Below, one piece after another: positions 24,413 through 37,100 of a stretch of DNA of 64,000 nucleotides. Made by a program: the position numbers and the translations under genes. A model generated the notes under the pieces. It ran no database searches and had not been told where the DNA came from. It saw only the letters and a list, made by a program, of their open reading frames with translations. This stretch comes from Ficedula albicollis (lineage: Eukaryota; Chordata; Aves; Passeriformes; Muscicapidae), in NCBI RefSeq assembly GCF_000247815.1, contig NC_021676.1:1826106-1890105 (forward strand), written 5' to 3'. How positions within the stretch are numbered: the stretch's first letter is position 1; each line of letters starts with the position of its first letter.

Positions 24413-24870
24413 CATGTTCTTGCTTGCAGTAACATTTCTCTAGAATTTCTCCTGTTTTAATAAAGACCTTTCTTTGTATCTCCCGAATTTAATAGATATT
24501 TTTAATTTATTAAGCAGCTCTCATAGTTTAACCTGAGCACCTGTTTCCCTGGCAGAATGTAAGGAAATGAGGCACTCAATAATGTTTTGGGGTGAGCTGG
24601 AAATTCCCCTTAAAGTTCAATGACTTGAGCCCACAGACAAGCTGTGAGCATTTTTTTTCACTATTAGTTCATGTTCTTTCTCTCAAGCTCTTCAATTAAG
24701 CTTGTAAAATATTCCCAGGTACAGAAAAAAACCCAAACTATTCAGGCATTTGAAAGAATTGCAGCAACTGGAAGCACCACCTTTTTTTTTAAACAGTATT
24801 TTTTTTTCCCCTTCTCACATCCTCCAATACAGCTGCTCTTTGTCCAAATGCATAATGGAAACAAATTTCA
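24413..24870 (+). repeat. Unidentified dispersed repeat, copy C (fullest copy)
   Basis: Runs from 'cttgcttgcagtaacattt' (24420 on) through the middle block shared with copy A, the 'tgttttggggtgagctgg' landmark at 24583 and the 'ttcccaggtacagaaaaaaa' segment, to the 'ataatggaaacaaatttca' end. Its 3' 288 bp are tandemly duplicated. Its short open frame is an accident of the repeat. Confidence 0.85.
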
Positions 24871-25158
24871 TGTTTTGGGGTGAGCTGGAAATTCCCCTTA
24901 AAGTTCAATGACTTGAACCCACAGACGAGCTGTGAGCATTTTTTTCACTATTAGTTCATGTTCTTTCTCTCAAGCTCTTCAATTAAGCTTGTAAAATATT
25001 CCCAGGTACAGAAAAAAACCCAAACTATTCAGGCATTTGAAAGAATTGCAGCAACTGGAGGCACCACCTTTTTTTTTAAACAGTATTTTTTTTTCCCCTT
25101 CTCACATCCTCCAATACAGCTGCTCTTTGTCCAAATACATAATGGAAACAAATTTTCA
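24583..25158 (+). repeat. 288-bp tandem duplication of the repeat's 3' part
   Basis: Copies at 24583-24870 and 24871-25158 both start 'tgttttggggtgagctgg' and end at the 'ggaaacaaatttca' type sequence. I count about five or six differences (for example gagccc versus gaaccc, acaagct versus acgagct, ggaagc versus ggaggc, atgcat versus atacat), roughly 2% divergence. This makes it an older event than the perfect duplications elsewhere in the window. Confidence 0.93.
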
Positions 25159-27854
25159 GAGCATGGAACACACCATAAAGCAGATGCTTCTGCCTGGGGG
25201 CTCTGGGAGGTGAGTGTGGAGCCTCCTGAGAACAAATGCCAGTCTGGATCAGCAAACAGAGTCAGAGCAGAGCAGCCTGTGGTGCTGGGGGCTGTGTGTT
25301 GGCACAAAAGTCTTCCAAAAACTTCTCCTACAAATGAAATGGTCGTGACAGCACAGCCCTGATATGAAGGAATGTCTATTTTAAGTAACTGTTTTAAGAA
25401 ATCTTGCTTTTGTCTGTCTTTAGAGTTTTTGCTCCTGCCAGTCTGGTGCCAGCAGCTTCTGGAGGTGGTTGTGGGTACTGAGGAGCAGCTCAGTCTGTGC
25501 TCCTGTGTTTCCCAGGCAGAAGGACTCTGAGCCAGGCAGGAGCTGTGGCAATATGGGCAGCATGGCACAGAATTGGATTTAATGCTAGAATGTCTTTCAG
25601 GAGGTTTATTGACTCGATTTCACTGGTGTGCTGAGCTAATCCCTGCAGCTTCCAGCTGATCTGGAGTCAGGAGTGCTCTTGTCTGCAAAATGCTTCCCAG
25701 ACAGGCTCCTGAAGCTGCCAATAAACAGAAGCACAGGTGAAAAGTGTGGCTGCTGCAGGAAAAGAGTGGGTGAAAAGGTGATTGTTAGAGGTTGCAGCCC
25801 CAGAGAAAAGATTGAACAAAAAAACCAAAGCAGTTTAAAAGCAGATTTAGACCAACCCTGGGAGAAAATAACCAATTCCCATTTCCAAAAGGATGCCAAT
25901 AACCTGAGTACAGGATATTTCCAAAAGAATGCCTGTGCTGAGTATGGGTACTCAGTGAGAGGACTTGGCCAATCAAAGTTCTGGGGCAGAAAAGTCTATT
26001 GCTTATAGGATTGGTTTGTTATCCAACAAACTAATATACAGTTACTGTATATTGAGCATTCCCAGCTTCCCACAAGGCTGAAAATTATCTTCATGCATTG
26101 ATTATGAAATAAGTCTTACTCCAGTGTCATAAGTAGTACTTTGATACTGTCACCATCTCTAGGCAGAGGTCCCTGCAGTAGTGCAGATTAAAATGATAAT
26201 AAATGCAAATTTGCCCAAAACACAAACTTTTCTGCAGCAGGGATCTCTGGTGTTTGTTGGTGATGCCACCTCTGTAACATTCCATTGATTTAGAGAAATA
26301 TTCATGTGATAAATGGGAACTCCCCCCTCCCTGGCCCCATCCAGCAGTTATTAGTGACCCAGACAACTCCTTTGCAGGACGAGATTACTAGAAAATATTT
26401 ACTACTTCTGACCCACAGGTTGATATTAATATTGCAGGAAACATCCAGAATTAACAGCATCATTTGTATAAAGATCTGACAGGAAAAAAAATGTCTATTG
26501 TGTAGAAAATGTCTTTTGTGGCCTTGTTTCTTAATACACATATAAACACTTTCTATTCCACTGTTTTGATTGCTTTGGGCAACATGATTAAACTAGATTT
26601 TTACAGATCACAACTGTGGCTTTTACAATGAAAAATGTGCAAGTCAAACCTATCTGCCTTGGACAACAGGGAATAAATAGATATTACAGAAGTAATTGAT
26701 AAATTGGGCTGTTCATTTGGATTAGTGACAAATGACATTTGAGTAGGAGTCACTGCAATAAATCCAGAGGGACACTGTTCAAAATACTGTCCTTTACTGT
26801 GAACGCTTCATCAATTTCTCTGTATTTAGATATAATGCTGAATAAAACCAATCTATATTTGCAACCTTGGATTAGAAGCACAAAGATAGTGCTGTTGTCA
26901 CCATTTAATCCTGGTAATGCCCACACAGCCAGAATCTGATGTGGGCAGAACTTTGAGATGTGTCTGTTCAGCTCTTTCCTGCTAGAAAGATCAAAATATA
27001 TGAGATGGAGCACAACAAATCTTCCTCTCTGTCCTCTGCTGCTTCTCCTGCATCCTTTCAGGACAGCTGCTTGCTCCAGGCCTGGTTTAATCAACTTTTT
27101 CATTTTAGGAGCAGCAGCAGACTGCACAGAGCCTGGTGCAGCCCCAGGGAATTTTCCTCTGTGTGTGATCCCACCTTTCCAGGAAGGCAAAGGCACAAAA
27201 TCCCTTCCTCAGCTGCAGGTTCTCAGCACCACCTTGTGATTTTCTTCCCCAGCAGGAGAAAGCAGAAATCAGAGTTTCTGGCATTTTGTTCTTCCTTTGT
27301 TTCCCTGGAGCAGCTGTAACCCTGAGGCTGCCCCGGTGTCCTTCTCCTGGAATGTGACACAGACACTCAGAACAAACTGTCCTGGCTCGGTCCATTCTAA
27401 CATGGATCCATCTGCTCTTCAAGAACGAGGAGTGGATAAATATCTAATGCAGGGCAGTGCTCAGATACTGGAGGTGAATTTTAAACAAAAGGAATCTGGA
27501 ACTAGCCAGGCATTGCACAAACAGCAATTTAAGATGAATCATTTTCTCTTCTAAGGGAAAAGACACTGTCCACAGGGAGAGCCTGGCCTCACTGCATGAT
27601 GGGTTTGAACCAGAATGGAGAGAAGAGAGAAACTCCTCAGGGTGTGCTTTGGCAGAATTATGAAATAAATATAAAAATGTACTGGGTGGGAATACTTCTC
27701 TCTGTTACAAATGGTTTGAAACATTCTTGGGGTTTTGGCCAACTCAATACATAATCCTTTAACTACACTGTCCTTGGCAAAGAATGTGCTTCAGCTTCTG
27801 TCTAGTTAGAAGATGCTGCTCTGTTCAAAGCTGATTTATTTCAGTTTGGTGTGG
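25159..27854. other. Unique DNA, nothing recognised
   Basis: A 179-codon minus-strand open frame (25029-25568) overlaps the duplicated repeat and shows no recognisable domain. The region near 27000-27380 is GC-richer with overlapping frames on both strands. No repeat family or splice-supported exon stands out. Confidence 0.4.
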
Positions 27855-27960
27855 CACTTTAGCTCGGATATGGCACTTGGGGTTGCAGTTCAGGGGTGAC
27901 TGTGGTGGTGCTGGGTTATGGCTGGACCAGATGATCTGTAATTCTCTTTACACCTTGTTG
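27855..27960 (+). mobile_element. CR1: CR1 LINE 3' fragment
   Basis: Sequence of the type 'atggcacttggggttgcagttcaggggtgac', then 'ggtggtgctgggttatggctgg' and 'accagatgatctgtaattct', matches the last part of a CR1 subfamily that carries the 'ggcagtgctgggttaatggttgga' block. The terminus is degraded. Confidence 0.65.
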
Positions 27961-30181
27961 ATTCCATTGTTTAAATTATGTAAGATTGATGTAGAATGAC
28001 TTTGTAGTTGTGTGTAACAGTGCACTAAGTGACAAAATACTCCATTAATACTAGCTGTGGGTTTATTATCTGCCTTATTATTTACAGAAATATCAGTTTT
28101 TTGGTACTGCATTGCTTAATCTATAAGCATCGTGATCTTTTAAATTAATTTCACCTTGGGGCTGCAATTCCAGGGCAGAGTCAGACCCATGAGGAGGGCT
28201 CTGTGATGAATCCTCACAGGTCTCTCCCAAAGAGAAAAGGTCTCTGAGAACAAATGGACACCACACAAACAGGCAGGATTAAACCAGTATATTTATTTTT
28301 CTCCCCAAAGAATTATGAAGAATGATGGTTTTGCTCCAAAAGGTGGGAGCTCAGTTGGGAAGGAGGTGTTGCAGTTTTAGAGACTGGAGTGTTTGTGTGC
28401 TGGTGTCAGCACAGCACAAGGTCTCCAGGCACAACAATGAAAAATCCCACTGGCACTGTTGTCTCAGTTTTGCATTGGCATCTTGGCTCATCATTCAGAG
28501 ATTTGGAGCAGAGAATAATGGCTTTCTCCTTCAAGGTAAGGTTAAAGAGCAAATTCTTAACACAAATGCTTCATATAAAATTGATTTTACTCTGGCAAAT
28601 CTGAGAATAAACAAATCCTATCTCTAGCACAATGTCTGTAAATAATTTATTTGAAAGCATTCACACAATCAGAAAAAAATAGGGTAGAAGGAGGAGGTCG
28701 TCTAATCCATTGAACTCTCTCTTAATTCTTTATCTTTGCTTAAAAATCTCAATGCAGTACCTGAAACTATTTCATTTGAGTGGTGTGATGCAGTTCTTCA
28801 CTAACTTACAGTGAAGAATTGCCTACTTCAAATTCATATCCCTGGCAGCAGGGAAAAGTCACCAATTTTCTCCTGTTCTGTGGGCATAGAAGTGAGGTTC
28901 TCCTTTTTCTTCTTTGACCTTGCTGGAAGTTTTTGTTACATTTTGAAATTTTTTAACAGCAATTTTAATCTAAAGACTGCAAAGACTTTTATATCTGCTG
29001 GTATTTGGCCATTTGGAGTGATTTGTGTTGGTGATTTTGTGTCTATGCTCAACTCAAGCTGGTTTTCATTTTGAATTAATTATTTTGATTCTTCTTGTAC
29101 CATTTGGGCAGTCCAGTGACAAGCCACCCTTTTGGAAAGTGATACAACTGGGGTGCTTACCTGGAAATTATAACCACTCCTCTGGAGGTGTGTCAGGAGT
29201 GAAGATGGAAACTATTTTAGCTGAACAAAGGGAAGATGGAAGGGATTGTGGGAGGTGTGAGTGTGCTCAGGGTGTTTGCTGCTGTAAATAGGTTAATGGG
29301 AGCTGCAGCTACTCTGTCATCCAGGAAAAGCAGGGGGATTATGGTAGAAAACTGCTCGATAGCATAAAGCCCCAACAAATGGGTTTTTTTGTCTTTAAGA
29401 CTGGTGCAAGTCAAAAACTTGCTGAGCAAAAATATTTAGAAATGAAGGCAATGGAGCTGGCAGGAGCATCGCTGCTGGAATCAATAATAAAAGGATAATC
29501 TGTCTTTCTTTGTGGTGCACAAAGCAATAATCTGTTGTTTAGATTGATTAATAATCAAAGCAGAGTTGAGGCATTTAATCAATCTCCAAAGCAGCCCATT
29601 GTGAGTCCAATACAAAGTACTGGAGATTGTGGGTGGTGATCAGAGCAGGAGGGTGGGGGGGAAAAATGGAGGTGGAGAGTTTGTGTGGATGGGTTTTTTT
29701 GTTGATATACATGTGAGAGGTTTGCAGAATTCTAAAAGGGGTCTAAAGGTCGAGTTTATATAAGTTTATATGGGGATTTTGATCTCTGATTCACAAAGTG
29801 TCATTGACCAGACAGAGGCAGAATGTAAAATATGAGAAGTAATCTTGGCTAGAAAAAATCTGACCAGCTACATGCTGTTGTCTGGTGTATTCTTTGCACG
29901 AATAATTTATTTAATCTCTTTCTTACACTAAAGCTCTTTTGAGTTGTGGGGTAGTCTAAGGTCTTAGCTTTTGAGTTTTTTAAATTATGAGAAAAAGAAC
30001 TCTCCTTCCTATGTCTTCTGCACCCCATGCCTGGGTCACATTATTGCCCAGGTGGTTTGTTGATTTTGCTGGTGGGTTTGGTGGTGTTTTAAAGGGCAGT
30101 GCAAAGAGTCAACATTTAACTTGTCTAAATGGCTTTTTACTGCCTGAAAGGGGGAATTTGGGTTTGCCTTTCTTTTTCTTT
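27961..30181. other. AT-rich unique DNA, possible degraded CR1 scrap
   Basis: Near 28675-28715 the sequence 'ggaggaggtcgtctaatcca' resembles the reverse complement of a CR1 3' end, but the similarity is short and uncertain. Otherwise there is no gene or repeat family. Confidence 0.35.
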
Positions 30182-31000
30182 TTGGACTTCTGTTAAGAGG
30201 TTCAAATATACCTGTCTGACTGAAATTTATGACTCACACTCTACGAAATGCAAAATCTCTAAAGGCCCTGAGCAGTAACCTTTAATTTGTCTCTCCTTTG
30301 AGTCCAGAGTTGGACTGAGTGACTTCCAGAGGTCCATTTCAGCTTCTCTTATTCACCTTGCTCATCCCAGCCATGCAGAACTCAGAGGAAATAAATGTTC
30401 TCCATTCTCAGTACCCTCTCTCTGAGGATTTGCACACAAATGCACGTTTTTTTTCCATTATTTCAGGCCTGTGGTTTGCAAGCTCATTCTGGATATTCAG
30501 AAGAACCTTCACCTTTTGAACAGTACTGACCTGCATGATTAATGATAGATTATGCTGACAGTATAAATTTAATTTCATTTTCTATCTTGATTGGACTTCT
30601 GTTAAGAGGTTCAAATATACCTGTCTGACTGAAATTTATGACTCACACTCTACGAAATGCAAAATCTCTAAAGGCCCTGAGCAGTAACCTTTAATTTGTC
30701 TCTCCTTTGAGTCCAGAGTTGGACTGAGTGACTTCCAGAGGTCCATTTCAGCTTCTCTTATTCACCTTGCTCATCCCAGCCATGCAGAACTCAGAGGAAA
30801 TAAATGATTCTCCATTCTCAGTACCCTCTCTCTGAGGATTTGCACACAAATGCACGTTTTTTTTCCATTATTTCAGGCCTGTGGTTTGCAAGCTCATTCT
30901 GGATATTCAGAAGAACCTTCACCTTTTGAACAGTACTGACCTGCATGATTAATGATAGATTATGCTGACAGTATAAATTTAATTTCATTTTCTATCTTGA
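30182..31000. repeat. Near-identical 409-bp tandem duplication
   Basis: Copy 1 is 30182-30590 and copy 2 is 30591-31000. Both start 'ttggacttctgttaagagg' and end 'cattttctatcttga'. The only difference I found is one inserted A in copy 2 (aaatgttctcc versus aaatgattctcc near 30805). Within each copy, the segment at 30297-30353 and its twin at 30706-30762 resembles a CR1 3' end. Confidence 0.95.
30297..30353 (+). mobile_element. CR1: Probable CR1 3' end remnant (first duplicate copy)
   Basis: Reads 'agagttggactgagtgactt' then 'ccagaggtccatttcagctt', which resembles the 'gttggactagatgacctccagaggtcccttccaac' block near the 3' end of CR1. The same stretch is present at 30706-30762 because of the 409-bp duplication. 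Confidence 0.45.
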
Positions 31001-31157
31001 TTCTTTTTTAGGTTTAGATTTTGGGGTTTTTTTTCGTTGTTGTTTTTTGTTTTGTTTCTATCTTGATTCTTTTTTAGGTTTAGATTTTGGGGTTTTTTGT
31101 TGTTGTTTTTTGTTTGGGTTTTTTTTCGTTGTTGTTTTTTGTTTTGTTTTTTTTTTA
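30991..31157. repeat. T-rich repeat with a 66-bp period
   Basis: The unit starts 'tctatcttgattctttttta', continues 'ggtttagattttggggtttt' and ends in a T/G-rich tail of the 'gttgttgttttttg' type. Copies start at 30991 and 31057, with a partial T/G tail at about 31119-31157. The first ten bases are also the last ten of the 409-bp duplication, so the two duplications are nested or overlapping. Confidence 0.85.
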
Positions 31158-34100
31158 ATGGCAGGATGAAATAATGAAGCTGATGATAAAAATGCCTATA
31201 AAAATTCTGGCAAATTTATTACAGAACAACATGGCTTGATTTCTTATTTTTCTATCCATCTGGTCATTAGGCCTTTCCAACTGTCAGTGTCTAATATAAT
31301 CTCCTTTAATAGCAGCATATAATTAGCTTTATGCTGATCAGAGGCATTTGGGATGGTGGTGGTAACATTCAAATCCGAATATCAAAATCCCAAAGAAGAT
31401 AACTCAAAGAGACATATGTCCAAGCCAGCATTTATGACTTTTACTCCTAAAGTCTGTAACTGGTGATTTAGGCATGTGAACTGTGGAATGGAAATTTATC
31501 AATTAAGAATCCTCAGGAGTTCTGGCAGCAAAGTACAGATGTCTCTCCAAATGGTAATGTGGTAATATGTCACTTTTCCCCCTCTGTATAGTCCTGTTAT
31601 TGCTTCAGATTTTAAATTTCTTCTTACTTGTCCAGCTTCTTATTTAAAAAAGGTGGTGAAAGTCCTGCCAGGGTTCCATTAGGAACAAGTTGTCTCCATT
31701 TTTAAGCTTCATCCAGAGCTCTGTGTGTACAACCTGCACACACAGGTATTTCACAGAAGTGTGTCCTTAATGGCTGTTACAGCAATTTCCCAGTGGGTCT
31801 TTTGGGAGGTGATTTGGGGGTGAATTTGTGGTGCTGCACCTATCTGATAAATGTTCTGTAAATATAACATGGTTGCCATTGTTAGGCAGGCCAGAGAAGG
31901 GTGGTGATGTTACTGAAACCAGGACTTCATCCTAAAAGTTCCTGTTTCTCTCAGTTCTTTTAGAGAATTTGAACAGCTCTTGTGGAGTTGGACAAGTCAG
32001 GTATTTGATCATAAAAGCCCTAAGTATGGGGCAGGATTTCAAACACTACAGAAATACATTTATTGACCAGATCTAGCAAATTCTTTGGTTCATTGGAACA
32101 TATTGGAACATCAGGCTTTGTATTCTGCTCTGCAGCCAGCCAGAATAAACCAAGCAGGGCTTCAAAAAAGGAAATACACCTTGACAAGTGAAAATTACAT
32201 CTCCTGCATTATGGTTCTTTAAGGCTGGAATTGTCTTTGAATTTAGGCTTTCACTTCTTCAATAAAAGATCACAGCTCCCTTTTTGTTCTCTGGCACTGT
32301 AACCCATTTGAGAATTCTGTCAACACCCTTTTCAAAAAATGCAGAAACCTGTTAAGATTTGTAGGAGAGAAAAATCTATACAAGTTACCTTTTGCTCATA
32401 ACTTGAAGTGCACAGCCAGAGCTTCCTCCAAGGAATGTTTCAGTGCTGGAAAAGGAAAAGCAGACCTGTTTCCATATGTTCCCTACTGGAAGTGAGTAGT
32501 AATAAACTCCAGGGTTTATTTTCAGCCTGTGTGTTTGCTCAGGGATTATTTTGGCTGTCCACTACTCTGTTTTAAGTGACCAGAATGTGAGGACCCATCT
32601 AAACTCTGACAGACACCAAGAGAGTCCACACAGCTCTTGATGAGTGAATTGGCTTCTCCTCGAAGAGATCTGCCAAGATTCATTGCAGGATCTGTTCCTT
32701 CCCTTCCTCCCTTAATTTCCTGCATCATTTAACCAGTGTTTTCTGTGGCAGGGCTGCTCTGCACATCAGTGCTTCCCTTTATGTTTGTTAATAAATAGTG
32801 GCTTCTGCTCCACGAGGACTTTTGGCAGGTGCTGGTGAACATCATCTCTGCAGGCTGCAGACACAAACTGAGGACAACTCCCAGATGTTTTAATGAGGAC
32901 CCAGAACCTGTTAATGGTGTGTGGGAAGCAGCCAGTCACTCCCCTTTTCTCTTCCCCTTGCCAATAAATGTCGTTTAGGATTAAAATCTATTCTTTATAT
33001 TCTTTTTTTCTGGCTTCCCCCAGGAACTTATCTCCAATCAAACTTCCTTGTACCTCAAACACCTTTGGACAAACTGTAATTTTGGTCTATAGGATGGGAA
33101 AAAGGGGATGCTGCAGTCTAAAGTAAATTGAAAAATTTTACACCAACATAGAAGAGCAGCTAAGAATGTTTTATACAGAGCTGAACTTTTTAAAAATGCT
33201 ATTAAATATTTTGAACTATTTTAATTCATGCACCAAGCTCTATAGACAAAGCTATTGAAATATTGAGACCCTACAGAGGTCCCAACAGGACTTGCTTTCA
33301 AGTTGAATTTAACTGAGTTAACTCTTAATTGAATTTGGTTTCTTTTTTTAAATTCTCAACTTATGAAACAAAAATTTAAAAATATGCCTGATGTTATATC
33401 TTAGAAGCTTTGAAAAGATCCCCAGAGGTCAACAGAGATTTTCCACGTGAACATAATTATTGATAATTTGAGGCATGTGCCCTACAACCATAAGGGGAAG
33501 GTATAAATTGGATAACTCATCAAAAAAGTCCATTCTTATTCAGCAGAACAGAAAACTTTGAGTAGTGCAGAGATGGTAGGAAAAATTCTTCTAAGAGAAG
33601 CAGCTTCAGTGCTGGTTGGGAATGGGATGCATTTCAGGCTTGTTCCAGTAACAGTTCTTTAAGATACAAGAAAAATCTGTTCCAAAACTCCATTCTGACC
33701 TCTTTACTGCTGTTCTTGGCATTATCTGACACATTCAAAGAAGTTTTACACAACTATTAATTGGATCTTTGGGGGAAGATCAGCAGAATTTCCACTTCTC
33801 AGCAAAACCAAGTGGCTATAACTGGAGGCTATCCTAGATCACTGTAAGAATATCAGCCATGGGAATTTCACCCTGAAGAATAAGACCTCTGTGAACCTTT
33901 ATCTCCTGGCTGTCCCATGTTCCTGCATTTAGCCAGTGAAAGGCACCTGGAGCAATGTGGGAGTGTTATGTGGGGCAGGAACAGGGCTGAAAGAATTTAC
34001 CTCAGGACTGGTGCAAGTGAAAAGATGCCTCACTTAGAGAATGTAGGTGTTGAAATTACTGATAAAAAGTAGAAGAAAGTGGAGTCTAAACATTAGTGAA

Positions 34101-37100
34101 TTAGATTATTGATTTCTCTTGAGTGCCTTGACAAAACGGCAAAGCAAAATGTTGAACTTCAAATGCATCACTTGAAGAAAATAGGAGGATGTGGCAGGGA
34201 AGGAAGGAGATGATGAATGTTACTTTGTTAGAGAGGAGAAAATGCAATTGTTCTGCATAAGGTGTTCATCACTTTGCTTTTTCTGTTCTATAGCATTTGA
34301 TAAACGTCCATTTAGCTGTAGCAGGCAAAAATCAAGTTTAAAGTCTTGGTTCATGGGTCATCTTTCAAAGCATTACATCTTAACTGTATTAACTTTTGTC
34401 TGGGTCTGTACAACAGTTTAATGGCTGAGGCTTCCAGCAATTCTCAGGAGAGAGCAGTGAGGAATTTCACTCTGAACAAGGAGGGTGTGATGCACCTGCA
34501 TTGTCATCAGGGCTAAAGAGCTTCGAGAGAAATTCCTCTGGAGATGCAGCTCTTAGAGGAGAAACACATGGCTGCAAACACATCTCTTCAGAATAACAGT
34601 GCAGCTGCCCTTGGAGGGTTTCTGTGCTGTTACCCATGACTGGGAGTGTTTTTGGGAAGGGAGGACACCCTGCATGCTTTGTGGTGCCTGTGGGCAGGCA
34701 GATTCACACAGGTGTTCCAGGTGCAAAAAGAAAGGGAGTAAGCAAAAATGCTGCAGGTAGATTTTTTTGACTTTAAAAAATGCAGTCTTGCTTATTTACA
34801 AAGAATTCACCAGTTTTGTTCCTTAAAAATGTTGGTGAAAAATGAGAACTTTTACTGGGAAATACCAACCTTTTTACCAGCACATTTACCCAGCCCTACA
34901 AATGCTCAGTTACTCTGAATCTCTTTTGTAGTCTCTAGCTTTTTGCTCTAACACACATTTATATGCACAGCACCATCCAGCAAAGTTTTTCCTTGTTCCT
35001 GAGCTAAATTACCACAGCAGATTTGGAAGGTGACAGAGACAGCAGTTCTGTTCTCAAGGCAGGTTTCCTGAAAGATCTTCACTATTTATTACACCTATTC
35101 CCGCTGGAAGATTGCAATTACTATCCCACTTCCAGCTACTCTTTACCTGAATCCGGACAGCTCTTAATTATGTGTGAAAGAAGTTGTTACATGCAGAGAA
35201 ATGTCTCAGGGAGAATTACCTGTGTGATGCATTCCAGCTTAGAACATCTGCAGCAGGGCTGTTTGTCTTGTGGTTCTCTTGGTTTTGCTTCAGGAGCTGG
35301 AGACTCTGCCTGACTTTTGATACCAGAATTTGCATTGGGAAGGAATTTCTGCTGCTGCTTTCCCAGTGTTTCTCTCCCTCTTTTTTTTTTTCTTTCCCCT
35401 TTTGTGTTAGTCAGATTTGGTTCTGTGTTTCTTTCCTCTTGCAGTCTACCTCTGAGTTTACTGCTGAGGGTACTGCTCAAGGAAACACAAAGAAATAAGT
35501 AACAGGCTTTCAAATTTCTGATCAAGTTTAATATTATTATTCAGCTATGCAACTTTATTACCCTTCAGTTATAAATGTTTTATTTTCTGGTTAAGTATTC
35601 ATTAGCAAAAAATGTATTAATGTCTACACTCAGAGAAATGCACCACCATGGCAGTCGTGTTGATTTCCAAATTAACTTCAAGCCTGCAGAAGCTGGCTTT
35701 TAAAAAATGTCCTGTTCCAAGTCATTCTAAATCCAGGATTTTATGTGATGCCCAGCTTCCAGCCCATGTTAATGAGTAAAGATGGCTGAGCCAGGACTGA
35801 TGTACAGATTCCTGGCCCAGACTAGGTGTAGGGTGCTGGCAGCTCTGCAGGAGAGATCTGTTGCCACACAAAAATAGGGAAATTCCAGTTTTCTAGAAAC
35901 ACCTAGTGGGGCTGTTGTGACAAGATTTTAATGTATGATCCATCCTGTGAGATTTTTGTTTCTGTGGGGAAGTTGGACTTTATTGCATTGATATTTCCAG
36001 AGAAACTTTTTTTCCTAAAAACTTCCAGGAAGCTCCCAACGTTTTACCACAGTTAAATTGTATTTGTGAGGGGTTATTATTTCCTGCCCAGTCTCTCATC
36101 ATAGAGGTTATTCAATTATGGATGGTCATTCTGTTTTAATAATTCTTTCTGAATTTATATCTCAGTGTGAAACTTAAGCTGTCTTGGACTAAACCTCATT
36201 TATTACAGGTAACCTTAGCAGCACAAGGTATTTTAAATTATAAAATGAAGAGTTCCAGGAAAGAGCTGATCATTGGGGGTTGAAGTAGTAACTCGATTTT
36301 GTGGATTGACTTCCATTGATGGCTTCCCCACTCCCTAATCAATGTGCTGCAGGAAACAGCTCCATGTGTGACTGTAGTTTATCTTTATTTTCTTTTGCTG
36401 CTATTGAGCCATCAATAGAATTGTCAATAAAGGAGCTGACCACTTGTTGGAGAGAAGGGATAGTAGAGAATGTTCCTGAAAGAAGCCATTGGTGTCCCAG
36501 CAGCACTGAAAGCAGAGTTTCAGAGAGCCATGTAAGCTTTTGTGACTGCAGCTCTTCCCCAGCAGGGCTGAGCTTTTTGGGGACAAGGTCACCCTGCTGC
36601 CCTCCGTGGAAGGGGAGTGCCCAGCTGCTTGGGGATGAGAATTACAGGCTTTTTTCCTGCCTAATTAGCAATATTACTTTCTATTTTGCACATCTCTCTG
36701 CATGTGTTCTGCAGAAGTCTGCAGGGAGCTCATTATGTTCCCAGCCTTGTAGTTAGAGGTTTGCAGAGCTGTACCTTCAGGGGGGTGGGAGGTGCATTCA
36801 CTTGAAGGAATTCCTCAGCCAGGCTGGAACACTGCTGAAAACTTGTAGGAACTCTGTAGGATGTCTCCTGTGGGCTGTGCTTTATCCTGCCCTGCGTGTT
36901 CCTGCAGAGAAGCTGTCCAGATGAATCTTCTTGACATATTTTCACTCTGAGATAATGGCTGAGGGCAGAATTTTGGCTCTGATGTCATCTGTTAATGAGT
37001 CTCTAACCACTGAATGCATTTGGGGAAAAAGAGGAGACAATGAAACCTTGCCGATCACCTCCTTGGCATGATATTTCAGAGCCCAGTGTGGCTTCATTTT

